Origin: Schaalia odontolytica
Lineage (GTDB): Bacteria > Actinomycetota > Actinomycetes > Actinomycetales > Actinomycetaceae
DNA: 64,000 nt
Assembly: GCF_009730335.1 (NCBI RefSeq)
Contig: NZ_CP046315.1
Location: forward strand, 992,001 to 1,056,000
Reading direction: 5' to 3'
This document shows, one piece after another, positions 9,255-18,800 of this stretch. Position 1 is the first letter of the stretch; every line of letters starts with the position of its first letter. A program made the translations under genes and the position numbers. Under the pieces are notes generated by a model, which saw only the letters and a list, made by a program, of their open reading frames with translations, was not told the DNA's origin and made no database searches.

Positions 9255-11270
9255 ATGAACCCCGAGGAACTGCTGGAGGCCCTGGACCCCGATCAGCGCG
9301 CCGTCGCCACGCAGGTCGCTGGCCCGCTCGCCGTCCTGGCGGGTGCGGGCACCGGCAAGACCCGCGCGATCACGTACCGCATCGCGTACGGGGCGGACGT
9401 TGGCGCCTTCGACCCATCCAACGTGCTCGCCGTGACCTTCACGCAGCGCGCGGCCTTCGAAATGCGTCACCGCCTGGCCCAGCTGGGTGTTCCTAAGGCT
9501 CAGGCGCGCACCTTCCACTCCGCCGCGCTGCGCCAGCTGCGCCATTTTTGGCCCACCGTCGTGGGCGGTCCGCTGCCCGACGTCATCCCGCACAAGGCCT
9601 CCCTCGTCGCGGCTTCCGCCGCGCGCCTGGGGATCACGATCGATCGCACGAACGTTCGCGACATCGCGGCCGAGGTCGAATGGGCGAAGGTCTCGATGAT
9701 CGATGCCGCCCACTACGCCTCGCGCGTGGCTCGCCTGCGCCGCGATGTGCCCGCCGGGCTGGATGCAGGCGACATGGCGCGCCTCCTCGACGTGTATGAG
9801 GACGCGAAGAACGAACGCGGCGTCATCGACTTTGAGGACATCCTCATCTACCTGTGCGGCATGCTGCAGGAACGCGCGGATGTCGCCTCGATCGTGCGCA
9901 AGCAGTACCGCTCTTTCGTGGTCGATGAGTTCCAGGACGTCAACCTCCTCCAGGCACGCCTGCTCGACCTGTGGCTGGGTGGGCGCCACGACGTGTGCGT
10001 CGTCGGCGACGTCGCGCAGACGATCTACTCCTTTACGGGAGCGTCCCCGGATTACCTGACAGGTTTCGGACGCAAGCATCCGGGCGCACGCATCGTCGAG
10101 CTGACCCGCGACTACCGTTCGACCCCGCAGATCGTGAGCTTGGCGAACGACGTCCTGGCACGCTCGAGCCAGCGCGAGGGCACGGTGCGCCTATCCAGCC
10201 AGCGCGACGGCGGCGCCCAGGTCTCCTACCGCACCTACGACGACGATCGGGCCGAGGCCGAGGGCGTCGCAGCCTCGATTGCAAACCTCATCGCGGGCGG
10301 TATGGCGCCTCACTCGATCGCAGTTCTCATGCGTACGAACGGCCAGTCCCAGGCCTTCGAAGAGGCCCTGGGAGCGCGCGGTATTCCCATCGCCGTCGCC
10401 GGGGGAAAGCCCTTCTTTGCCCGCGATGACGTGCGTACCGCAATCTCGCGCCTGCGGGCCGCGGCGGCGGCCGCCACCGACGACGGGAGCGTGGGCGAGA
10501 TCGTGCGTGACGTCCTCTCGGGCGTTGGCTGGGCACCCGAGGCACCCTCTGGCCAGGCGGGGTCCGAGCGCTGGTCGAACATGAACGCGATCGTCGGCTG
10601 GGCGGACGACAGCAAGGCGGAGACGCTCGCCGCCTTTGTGGCGGAGCTCGACGAACGGGTCGCCTACCAGGTCGAACCGGACAAGGCCGGTGTCGAGCTG
10701 GCCACGATCCACGCCGCCAAGGGCCTCGAATGGGACGCTGTCTTCCTCGTCGGCGTGGCCGAAGGCCTCCTCCCGATCTCGTACGCAAAGACTGCGGCCG
10801 CCCGCGAGGAGGAACGCCGCCTGCTGTACGTGGCCGTCACCCGTGCCCGCGACCTGCTGACCCTGTCGTGGGCGCGCTCGCGGGGCGCCGACGGGCGAGG
10901 TAAGCGTCATCGTAGCCGCCTGCTCGACGGCATCTGGCCCGAGGAAGTGGGCGTGGGCGCGCCGAAGAAGAGGGCGCGCGCCTCCACGCGCGCCCTCAAC
11001 CAGGCCTTCGAAGAGGAGTCCTCGCCCCAGGTGATCGAGCTCTTCGGGCGCCTCAAGGCGTGGCGTCTCGAGGTCTCGCGCCAGGCGGGCGTGCCACCTT
11101 TCGCCGTGTTCACCGATCAGACCCTGCGCGACATTGCCCAGGCCATGCCAAAGAACACGACGCAGCTGCGCGTCATCCGTGGCATCGGTGACGTGAAGGT
11201 GCAACGCTTTGCTGCCCCGGTGCTCGCATTGGTGCGCGGCGAAGAGGTCATCGTCGACGAAGGGGCCTGA
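9255..11270 (+). CDS. uvrD2: UvrD2-type ATP-dependent DNA helicase with HRDC domain
   Basis: This superfamily I helicase has 671 residues counted from the ATG at 9255, which has GGGG five bases upstream; ATGs at 9231 and 9246 are alternatives. Motifs are in order: Walker A GAGTGKT near residue 30, TFTQRAAFEMRHR (Ia), VDEFQDVN (II), GDVAQTIYSFTGA (III), LTRDYRSTPQI (IV), TIHAAKGLEWDAVF (V) and LLYVAVTRARD (VI). The last 80 residues are an HRDC domain, the hallmark of actinobacterial UvrD2. It acts in DNA repair or replication restart. The gene ends two bases before the convergent ThiF-like gene. Confidence 0.94.
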   Translation: MNPEELLEALDPDQRAVATQVAGPLAVLAGAGTGKTRAITYRIAYGADVGAFDPSNVLAVTFTQRAAFEMRHRLAQLGVPKAQARTFHSAALRQLRHFWPTVVGGPLPDVIPHKASLVAASAARLGITIDRTNVRDIAAEVEWAKVSMIDAAHYASRVARLRRDVPAGLDAGDMARLLDVYEDAKNERGVIDFEDILIYLCGMLQERADVASIVRKQYRSFVVDEFQDVNLLQARLLDLWLGGRHDVCVVGDVAQTIYSFTGASPDYLTGFGRKHPGARIVELTRDYRSTPQIVSLANDVLARSSQREGTVRLSSQRDGGAQVSYRTYDDDRAEAEGVAASIANLIAGGMAPHSIAVLMRTNGQSQAFEEALGARGIPIAVAGGKPFFARDDVRTAISRLRAAAAAATDDGSVGEIVRDVLSGVGWAPEAPSGQAGSERWSNMNAIVGWADDSKAETLAAFVAELDERVAYQVEPDKAGVELATIHAAKGLEWDAVFLVGVAEGLLPISYAKTAAAREEERRLLYVAVTRARDLLTLSWARSRGADGRGKRHRSRLLDGIWPEEVGVGAPKKRARASTRALNQAFEEESSPQVIELFGRLKAWRLEVSRQAGVPPFAVFTDQTLRDIAQAMPKNTTQLRVIRGIGDVKVQRFAAPVLALVRGEEVIVDEGA

Positions 11271-11271
11271 G

Positions 11272-12150
11272 CTAGCAGGCCACGCCGTCGATGCCGCAGA
11301 CGCATTCGTGGGCGCCGATCGCGCGTTCGACGGCGATGGTTCCGTCCTCGTCGACCGTGGCGATTTCGGCGCACAGGTGCGGGGTGAGTGCCCCCGCAGC
11401 GAAGTCGCGCAGCAGGCGGGCAATCCGCAGGGCGGCTGCGAAGTGTGCCAGCTGGGGGAGCGGTCCGAGTGGCCACTGGGCGAGTTCTCGCAGGTGGGTG
11501 AGGTGGTAGGGATCTTGCTCGGCTCGCGCGTGCTCGATGCAATGGAAGCATGGCGTGGAGCCGGGAATCACGAACGGCCCAATCTCGTATGAGTGCTCTC
11601 CGCGCGTGATGAGCAGGTGGGGCGTGTCTGCGGCCATCAGCTCGAAGGGGATGCCGGGGTCCTGCGCCCGATCCGCTGATACGAGGGCGACGTCCGGCGT
11701 GTCCTGGGCGTGCAGGTTGGGCAGCGGGATCAGTGAGGCGAGTTCTCGGCGCACCGCACGCGAGCGCGGCGTGCCCGTGTAGGTGCCGCCGAACACATGA
11801 TCCCAGTCGCCGTCCACCAGGGTGGGCGCGTCGATACGGAGCCACAGTGCGAGGGTGTCGACCAGCGAACGGAGAGCGAGGACAGTGGCTGGTACCGCGC
11901 CGAGAACTCCTACGGATAGGAGTGGGCGTCGGTCGGGGTGTTCCATGAGGTCCGCCGCGGCCAGCGCAGCGAGGAGGTCGGGGGAAGCCTCGGGAGAGTC
12001 CGAAGCGTGAACGGGCCCGGCCTGGCTGGCGAGCCAGAGCTGGTCGCTTGCGTGCAGGTCGTCGAGGCGCACGTGTCGGGCGCGGTCGCCACCTATTTGG
12101 ACGCTGCCCGGACCACGCCACAGGATCGCCGTGTGATGCATCAGGTTCAT
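11272..12150 (-). CDS. ThiF/cyclodehydratase-like protein (Rv3196-type)
   Basis: The 292-residue protein resembles the ThiF-like and leader-binding proteins of TOMM bacteriocin pathways. The middle part has a degenerate nucleotide-binding fold with VGVLGAVPATVLALRSLVDTLAL. The C-terminal part has GPFVIPGSTPCFHCIEHARAEQDP with a CxxC pair, and the chain ends CVCGIDGVAC, so four or five cysteines could bind zinc. No precursor peptide or dehydratase partner is present, so peptide modification is not implied. ATG 12150 has AAGGAG nine bases upstream. It follows the DUF2342 gene on the same strand after a 110-base gap. Confidence 0.72.
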   Translation of the reverse strand: MNLMHHTAILWRGPGSVQIGGDRARHVRLDDLHASDQLWLASQAGPVHASDSPEASPDLLAALAAADLMEHPDRRPLLSVGVLGAVPATVLALRSLVDTLALWLRIDAPTLVDGDWDHVFGGTYTGTPRSRAVRRELASLIPLPNLHAQDTPDVALVSADRAQDPGIPFELMAADTPHLLITRGEHSYEIGPFVIPGSTPCFHCIEHARAEQDPYHLTHLRELAQWPLGPLPQLAHFAAALRIARLLRDFAAGALTPHLCAEIATVDEDGTIAVERAIGAHECVCGIDGVAC

Positions 12151-12227
12151 GATGGTCTCCTTCAGTTTGTGACTGTTAGAGACATGATGAACCTATGTGT
12201 GTCGACTGTGTGGCGTTTTGGAAAATC

Positions 12228-12236
12228 TGTGGATAA
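12228..12236 (-). promoter_or_regulatory. Perfect DnaA-box 9-mer upstream of the ThiF-like gene
   Basis: The minus strand reads TTATCCACA, the consensus DnaA box, 78 bases upstream of the ThiF-like start. An AT-rich tract with TATATATA lies beside it at about 12254-12262. One 9-mer match may be chance, but it falls in a short, otherwise GC-poor intergenic gap. Confidence 0.5.
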
Positions 12237-12260
12237 CTTGTCAGATCGTTCTTATATATA

Positions 12261-13733
12261 TCAGTCTGTCGCATCCTTGGGGTTGGACGCTTCGGGGTTC
12301 TCGGGTTCGTCATCCGAGCCGGCCGAGGCCTCGTCCCCGGGTTCCAGCCCATCTGCCCAGCCGAGTGTTCCATCCAGGAGCGAGTTGAGGGCGGCGTCGA
12401 TATCCGCGTCCTCTTCGGCCGCAGCCCGGCGCAGCGCCAGGAATGTGTCCGGCGTGGCCAGCTCCGTCTCGGAGGGAACCATATCCGGGTGCGACCACAG
12501 GGCCTCGCGAGCGTCGCGCCCGCCGTCGGCCTCCACCAGCGCAAAGATCGACGCGGCGCCGCGCGCCTGACGTGGGCGCATCTGCAGACCCATGAGTGTC
12601 CCGAGGATTTCCTCCGCGGGGCCACCCGACGCGCGGCGGCGACGCATCATCTCGCGTAGCGCGTCCGCGTGGGGCAGGTAGGGCAGGGTGGCGCGGGCTG
12701 TCACGACCTCGACCCAGCCCTCGATAAGGGCCAACATCGTCTCCAGGCGCGTGAGCGCACGGCGCTGATCGGGCGTCGTCGACAGCGCAAACACGCCGCC
12801 ACTGAGGGCAGACTCCACCGAGTGCGGATCCGAGGGATCCACCGAGCGTGCCGCCTCGGAAATCGCCTCCGTGTCGATCGCGATCTGGGATGCGTAGCGC
12901 TCGACCGCGCGCACCAGGTCGCCCTCCAGCCACGGGACCGAGGCGAAGAGTCGGCGATGCGCCGCCTCGCGAACGGCGAGGAACTGACGGACCTCATCGA
13001 AGGGGATGTCGAGCCCCTCGGAGAACTGCGCGACGTTGTGCGGCAGCAGGGCGGCATGCGACGTGTCCGACAGGGGGATGCCTGTGTCGAAGGTGCCGAA
13101 CGACTCGCCGGCCAAGGCTGCCAGTGCGCGTGCGATCTGCGCGGAGAACATCATCGCCGACAGGCGCGGCATCATCTCCTGTGTCTTACCGAGCATCGCA
13201 GCCATGCCGTCCGGCAGGGAGGCTGCGTCCCCCAGGCCCTCGGAACCGAACTGCTCCGAGAGGGCGGCGGACAGGGCGCGCGACACGTTGAGTGCGACGG
13301 GCTCGCAGATGCGCTTCCACGACGGAATCGTGTGCTCGACCCATGCGACCTTGCTCCACACGTCGCGGGTGACCGGGCCGGAGGCAAAATCGGTGACCGC
13401 GTCGAGCCACAGGTCCGCGACCGTCATCGCCTGACGGGCGGCTTCGGCCTCCGTGGCCGTGGGGGAGGGGTCGCCGCTCGCGTACGCTGCCTGCTTCGCG
13501 CTGTCCTCCACCATGCGCCAGTTGACGGGGCCGGCCGTCGTGTTCATGAGGAACTGGAACTGGCCCATCGCCGCGCGCATACGCGCGGGATCGGAAAACT
13601 CCGGGGGAAGATTCGCAGGATCGAAACCCTGAGCCTGCAGGGCGCGCGCGGCCTCAGCTGCCGCCTCCTCGCCCAGGATCGAGCGCAGGAAGTCCTCAAA
13701 CGGGGTGCCGGAGTCAAACTCGTTCATGACCAC
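12261..13733 (-). CDS. DUF2342 family protein (annotated as zinc-dependent metalloprotease)
   Basis: The 490-residue protein fits the DUF2342/TIGR03624 family of actinobacteria, the Rv3195 counterpart. It begins FEDFLRSILGEEAAAEAARALQAQGFDP and contains the family block WSKVAWVEHTIPSW. The region used to call it a protease reads VREAAHRRLFASVPWLEGDL near residues 269-288. A classical HExxH would need a first histidine where arginine stands, so peptidase activity is doubtful. An acidic tail closes the chain. It is divergent from the PDZ/Lon protein at 13849 and upstream of the ThiF-like gene, an order also seen in mycobacteria. Confidence 0.8.
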   Translation of the reverse strand: MVMNEFDSGTPFEDFLRSILGEEAAAEAARALQAQGFDPANLPPEFSDPARMRAAMGQFQFLMNTTAGPVNWRMVEDSAKQAAYASGDPSPTATEAEAARQAMTVADLWLDAVTDFASGPVTRDVWSKVAWVEHTIPSWKRICEPVALNVSRALSAALSEQFGSEGLGDAASLPDGMAAMLGKTQEMMPRLSAMMFSAQIARALAALAGESFGTFDTGIPLSDTSHAALLPHNVAQFSEGLDIPFDEVRQFLAVREAAHRRLFASVPWLEGDLVRAVERYASQIAIDTEAISEAARSVDPSDPHSVESALSGGVFALSTTPDQRRALTRLETMLALIEGWVEVVTARATLPYLPHADALREMMRRRRASGGPAEEILGTLMGLQMRPRQARGAASIFALVEADGGRDAREALWSHPDMVPSETELATPDTFLALRRAAAEEDADIDAALNSLLDGTLGWADGLEPGDEASAGSDDEPENPEASNPKDATD

Positions 13734-13848
13734 AGACTAGCCGCCCGTTGTTCGCGGGGGCTAACAATCTTCTGCAAAAACGCTGAGAGCTGAAGGGGTG
13801 GCGCGCGGCGCACGTGCACTGGGGGAGCGGGTGGGACACAATGACACG

Positions 13849-15045
13849 GTGAACGATGCGCAGATGACCTCGGAGAATATCGAGCTGGTCCCCCTGCAGG
13901 AGGACGACTCTACCCGGCGTATCCCCATCGTCAGCTGGCGGATCGTCACGGCGGTCCTCGCCGTGCTCGCCATGGTGGCGATCCTCTTCTGGATCCCCGT
14001 TCCCTTCGTGGTCAACAGCCCCGGCCCGACCTTCAATGTGCTGGGATCCGACAAGGGTGTTCCCATGCTCCAGATCGAGGGAACCGACCCCGCAACGGGT
14101 GAACCGATCCAGCAGGACGAGCCTCAGTCCACCTCGTACAAGGCGCCCGCGAAGCCGGGGCAGGGGCAGCTGCGCATGGTGACGGTCTCCGAATCGGGAA
14201 ACCCCCAGTCTCGCCTAAATTTCGCGCAGCTCATCGCCGCGTACTTTGACCCGCACAGCAAGATCGTGGACTACGAGTCGGTGTATCCCGAGGGAATGAC
14301 ACAGGAACGGTCGAGCACGGCGCAGCTGGCGATGATGCGCAACTCGCAGACGACCTCCCAGGTCGCTGCCCTGGAGTACCTTGGGTGGGAGGTTCCCGCG
14401 ACGGTCACGATTGAGGGCGCGGTCGATGGAACCAACGCGGAAGGGATCGTCCAACAGGGAGACATCCTCCGCGCGATCACGACCCCTGACGGCGTGCGCC
14501 ACGAGATCACCAGCGCCGCAACTCCTTTCGCACTCATGCGCTCGGTGCCGGCCGGTTCCACGATGACGCTGACGATCGAGCGAGAAGGTGCCACGCAGGA
14601 CGTCTCCTTCGCATCCGTCGCCGCGTCCGCCACCGAGAGCGGCTCCAAGCTCGGTGTCTATCTTTCCGTCGACCCCGCCCTGCCCGTCGACATCACCGTC
14701 AACATCGACGGCGTTGGTGGCCCGAGTGCTGGCATGATGTTCTCACTGAGTATCATCGATCGTCTCACCCCCGGTGACATGACCGGCGGCAACGTCATCG
14801 CGGGCACTGGAACCATGTCCTACGACGGGCAAGTCGGAGGTATCGGTGGCATCCAGCAGAAGCTGTGGGGTGCGCACCGCGACGGGGCCCAGTGGTTCCT
14901 CGCCCCTTCCGAGAACTGTAACGAGGTCGTTGGACACGTCCCCGATGGGCTGCGCGTCGTCTCGGTGTCCACCCTCGACGAGGCAGTGAACGCCGTGCGC
15001 TCCATCGCCGACGGTACCGGGGATGCCCTGCCGACCTGCCAGTAG
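13849..15045 (+). CDS. Membrane-anchored PDZ/Lon-type serine protease (YlbL-like)
   Basis: From GTG 13849 the protein has 398 residues; GTG 13798 or ATG 13864 are possible starts. One membrane helix (VTAVLAVLAMVAILFWIPV, about residues 31-50) anchors it, with the rest outside. A PDZ-like segment is seen around NAEGIVQQGDILRAI. The C-terminal Lon proteolytic domain has serine S293 in GGPSAGMMFSL and lysine K338 in GGIQQKLWGA, the Ser-Lys dyad at the spacing of Lon (45 residues). It is the counterpart of mycobacterial Rv3194c. The substrate is unknown. A perfect hairpin of the common family follows. Confidence 0.9.
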   Translation: MNDAQMTSENIELVPLQEDDSTRRIPIVSWRIVTAVLAVLAMVAILFWIPVPFVVNSPGPTFNVLGSDKGVPMLQIEGTDPATGEPIQQDEPQSTSYKAPAKPGQGQLRMVTVSESGNPQSRLNFAQLIAAYFDPHSKIVDYESVYPEGMTQERSSTAQLAMMRNSQTTSQVAALEYLGWEVPATVTIEGAVDGTNAEGIVQQGDILRAITTPDGVRHEITSAATPFALMRSVPAGSTMTLTIEREGATQDVSFASVAASATESGSKLGVYLSVDPALPVDITVNIDGVGGPSAGMMFSLSIIDRLTPGDMTGGNVIAGTGTMSYDGQVGGIGGIQQKLWGAHRDGAQWFLAPSENCNEVVGHVPDGLRVVSVSTLDEAVNAVRSIADGTGDALPTCQ

Positions 15046-15098
15046 CGCGGGGGCGCTCTCAAGCCCGCCCACCGACTTTCGTCAGGTGGGCGACAAAG

Positions 15099-15139
15099 GG
15101 CCCCGGCCTCGTCCATCTGGTCCGGACGAGGCCGGGGCC
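15099..15139. terminator. Perfect 16-bp hairpin of the GAGGCCGGGG family
   Basis: The arms at 15099-15114 and 15124-15139 are fully complementary with a nine-base loop. It sits between the convergent PDZ/Lon and PPA1309-family genes and probably terminates both. Confidence 0.85.
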
Positions 15140-15150
15140 TCTTCACGCTG

Positions 15151-15720
15151 TCAGGCTTGCTCGTCCGTCACCGGCTCGAGAGATGCTCGCAGGGCATCCA
15201 CCAGCGCGGGGACGAGCGCCGAGCCCTGCCCGACCTTGTCGTCAGAGTCGAAGGCGCGGGTACGCAGAGCGCACCACGACTCGCCCGTACGCATCACGCC
15301 AACGGCCAGACGCACGTCCGTTCGCAGGGGGTGATTCGAGATGAAGGCCAGGGCCTCGTCGGGGTCCTCGGGGGCCTCGTCCTCGACCTCCGGCGGAACG
15401 ACGATACGCTCGACGGTCAGTGCGGCACCCGGAACGGTCTCGGGCCAGGCCAGATGCGCCAGAACTTGCTCAATGTCGTCGTCAGCCAGGTCCTCCTGGA
15501 TGATCGCGCTCAGGTGGTCCTCGGTCCCATCCCAACCAGTGCGCAGCTGCTCGGCAATGTCAGCAGGCAGATTCGGGTCGGCCAGCAGCATCGCCGTCGG
15601 TACCAGCGCGTAGATGGACGGGGCGTGATCCCAGCCCACGCGGGCCGCGCCCTTCTCGATATCGACAACCACGTTGGCCAGCGCGATCTCGCGCGCGCTC
15701 GGCATCATTTCAACAGTCAT
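15151..15720 (-). CDS. PPA1309 family protein
   Basis: The 189-residue soluble protein has no assigned activity. It matches the actinobacterial PPA1309 family, shown by the start (AREIALANVVVDIEKGAARVGWDHAP) and by ISNHPLRTDVRLAVGVMRTGESWCALR followed by LVPALVDALRASLEP. It is divergent from the UPF0182 gene; a PPA1309-like gene often sits beside UPF0182 and the PDZ/Lon gene in this phylum. The central acidic stretch EVEDEAPEDPDEAL is likely a loop. Confidence 0.78.
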   Translation of the reverse strand: MTVEMMPSAREIALANVVVDIEKGAARVGWDHAPSIYALVPTAMLLADPNLPADIAEQLRTGWDGTEDHLSAIIQEDLADDDIEQVLAHLAWPETVPGAALTVERIVVPPEVEDEAPEDPDEALAFISNHPLRTDVRLAVGVMRTGESWCALRTRAFDSDDKVGQGSALVPALVDALRASLEPVTDEQA

Positions 15721-15821
15721 GCCCCCATAATCTCACGGAGAGCGAATAAGACAGAGACGAAGAAGTGCATGTGCGCGGCTACACTGGATCGGAGCTGATC
15801 GGTTTTACAGAGAGGACTGCC

Positions 15822-18800
15822 GTGAGCTTCAATTTTTCGGTCTTCCCACCGGGGGGAGCGCGTGCGCCCCGAGACCCCGATAGCCCACCCGTCGAGCTGA
15901 AGATGCGTAAGCCCGGCCCCGGAGCGATCACTCTGGGCGTCCTGATCGCGATCGGCGCCATCATCTACGCCGCGTCTGTCGTGTGGACCGAGATCCTGTG
16001 GTTCCGCCAGATGAGCGCCACCCGTGTCATTCTTACCCAGTGGGGCGCGCACATCGGCCTGTTCGTCGTTGGTTTCATCGTGGCAGCGGCCCTCATTTTC
16101 TTCTCGATGGCCTACGCGTACCGGCATCACGCGTCCTCGACGCGCGGGCAGGCGTCGGCCTCCCTGCGCGCCTACCAGAAGGCTCTCGAGCCCGTGCGCC
16201 GACTCGCGTTCTGGGGCGTCGCTCTGTTCTTCGGTTTCACGAACGGCGCTCGTCTGGCCACGGAGTGGCAGACGCTGCTCCAGTTCCTCAACCGTTCCTC
16301 CTTCGATCAGGTTGATCCTCAGTTCGGTCTGGACATCTCGTTCTTCGTGTTCGTCCTGCCCGCACTGAAGGTCCTCGTATCCTTCCTGATGACCGTCACC
16401 GCCATCGCCCTCATCGCGTCCCTCATCGTGTCCTACCTGTACGGAACGATCCGCCTGGCACCGCGCCCCCACGCCTCGAAGCAGGCGCGCCTGCAGTCCG
16501 GCTTGATGGCCGCCTGCCTGTCGCTCTTCATCGCCGCGAACTACTGGCTGGGCCGCTACGAGCTGCTCACCTCGGACTCCGGCTCCATTCATGGCGCTAT
16601 GTACTCCGATATCAACGCGACGTTGCCCGCGCACTCCATCCTGGCGGTCATCTCCGGACTCGTTGCTGTCCTCTTCGTCGTCGCAGCCTTCAAGGGCACG
16701 TGGCGCCTGCCTGTCACCGGCGTCGCGGTGACGGTGATCGCCGCCCTCATCCTGGCTGGCGCCTACCCGGCCCTCGTCGAACAGTTCCGCGTGCGCCCCA
16801 ACCAGCGCAGCCTTGAATCTCCCTACATTCAGCGCAACATCGACGCCACGCTGGCCGCCTACGGCCTGCAGGACGTCGACTATCAGACGAACTACGACGC
16901 GGCCACCACGGCCTCGGCCGGTCAATTCGACACCGAGTCCCTCACCTCCCAGGTGCGTCTGCTCGACCCGCAGGTCATCACAAAGACTGTCCAGCAGCTC
17001 CAGCAGTCTCGCCTGTACTACGGCTTCAACTCCGGCATGAAGGTCGACCGCTACAACGTGGGCGGGGAGCGCCGCGACACCGTGATCTCTGTGCGCGAGC
17101 TCAACCTCTCAGGCCTGTCCGCCGAGCAGCAGACCTGGGTTAACCAGCACACCGTCTACACCCACGGCTACGGCGCGGTCGCCGCATACGGCAACCAGCT
17201 GACCAGCGATGGCCTGCCCTCATACTGGGAACAGTCCGTGCCCTCCGTCGGCGAGATGGGTGACTACGAGGAGCGCGTCTACTTCAGCCCCGGCTCGCCC
17301 GACTACTCGATCGTCGGCGCCCCCGAGGGCTCCGAGCCTCAGGAGCTCGACTACCCGGACGACACCGCGGTTGGCGGCCAGGTATCCACGACCTTCGTCG
17401 GCAACGGCGGCCCCTCAGTGGGCAACGTGTGGAACAAGCTCCTGTACGCGATCAAGTTCGCATCCACAGACCTGTTCTTCTCCTCCCAGACGAACGAGGC
17501 CTCGCAGATCCTCTACAATCGCGATCCCCTCCAGCGCGTCGCGAAGGTCGCGCCCTACCTGACGCTCGAACAGTCCGCCTACCCGGCGGTCGTCGACATG
17601 GACGGCGACCCGTCGACCCCCAAGCGCCTCGTGTGGGTCGTCGACGCGTACACGACCACGAATAACTACCCGTACGCGCAGCACGAGACCCTCTCGAATG
17701 CCACCGTGGACTCTCGCTCCACTGAGGTCGGCCAGTACGTCCAGGCCAACAAGATCAACTACATGCGTAACTCCGTCAAGGCCATCGTCGACGCCTACGA
17801 TGGCTCCGTGCGCCTGTTCCGCTGGGATGACCAGGATCCGATCCTGCGCACCTGGGAAAAGATCTACCCCGGCAGCGTGGAGCCCGTCTCGGCGATCTCG
17901 GGCGATCTCATGAGCCACCTGCGCTACCCGGAGGACATGTTTAAGGTTCAGCGCAACCTGCTCGCCACGTACCACGTGACCGACGCTGCCGGCTTCTACT
18001 CCGGCGGCGACCGTTGGCGCCTGGCCGAGGAGACCTCCACCCACGGCGCTGCCTCCAGCTCCAACTCCTCCACGCGCGTGGACGCGGCGGGCAACCCCGT
18101 GCCCGCTCCGACCGCACTGCAGCCGCCGTACTACCTGACCATGCAGATGCCCGGACAGGACAGCGCTGAGTTCTCCCTGACCTCGGTCTTCGTGCCCGGT
18201 GGCGGCGGCGAGGGCCGGCGCGAGGCCATGGCGGGCTTCCTCGCCGTCGACTCCGAGACCGGTAACACCCCCGGCCAGGTGCGCGAGGGATACGGCAAGC
18301 TGCGCCTGCTCGCACTGCCGTCGTCGACGACCGTTCCCGGCCCCGGCCAGGTGCAAAACAAGTACGACTCGGACGAGAAGATCGCGACCCAGCTCAACCT
18401 GCTCAACCAGGCTGACTCCACGGTCATCCGCGGTAACCTCCTGACCCTGCCGGTCGGCGGCGGCCTGCTCTACGTGCAGCCTGTCTACGTGCAGGGCACG
18501 GGCTCGGCGTCCTACCCGGTGCTACGTTCCGTCCTAACGGCCTTCGGCGACAAGGTCGGCTTCGCACCGACCCTGGAAGAATCGCTGCGCCAGCTGGTCG
18601 CCGACGATGGTAGTGCGACGACGCCGCAGACCCCGCAGACGCCGCCGGCGAGCGACGACGGCAGCCAGTCGGGTGCGACCCCACCGGCCGCCTCGGGCGA
18701 CGCGAACGCCCGCCTGACGCAGGCCATCAACGATGCCGCTCAGGCCATGCGTGACGCCGATTCAGCAATGAGTAAGTCCGATTGGACCGCCTTCGGCCAG

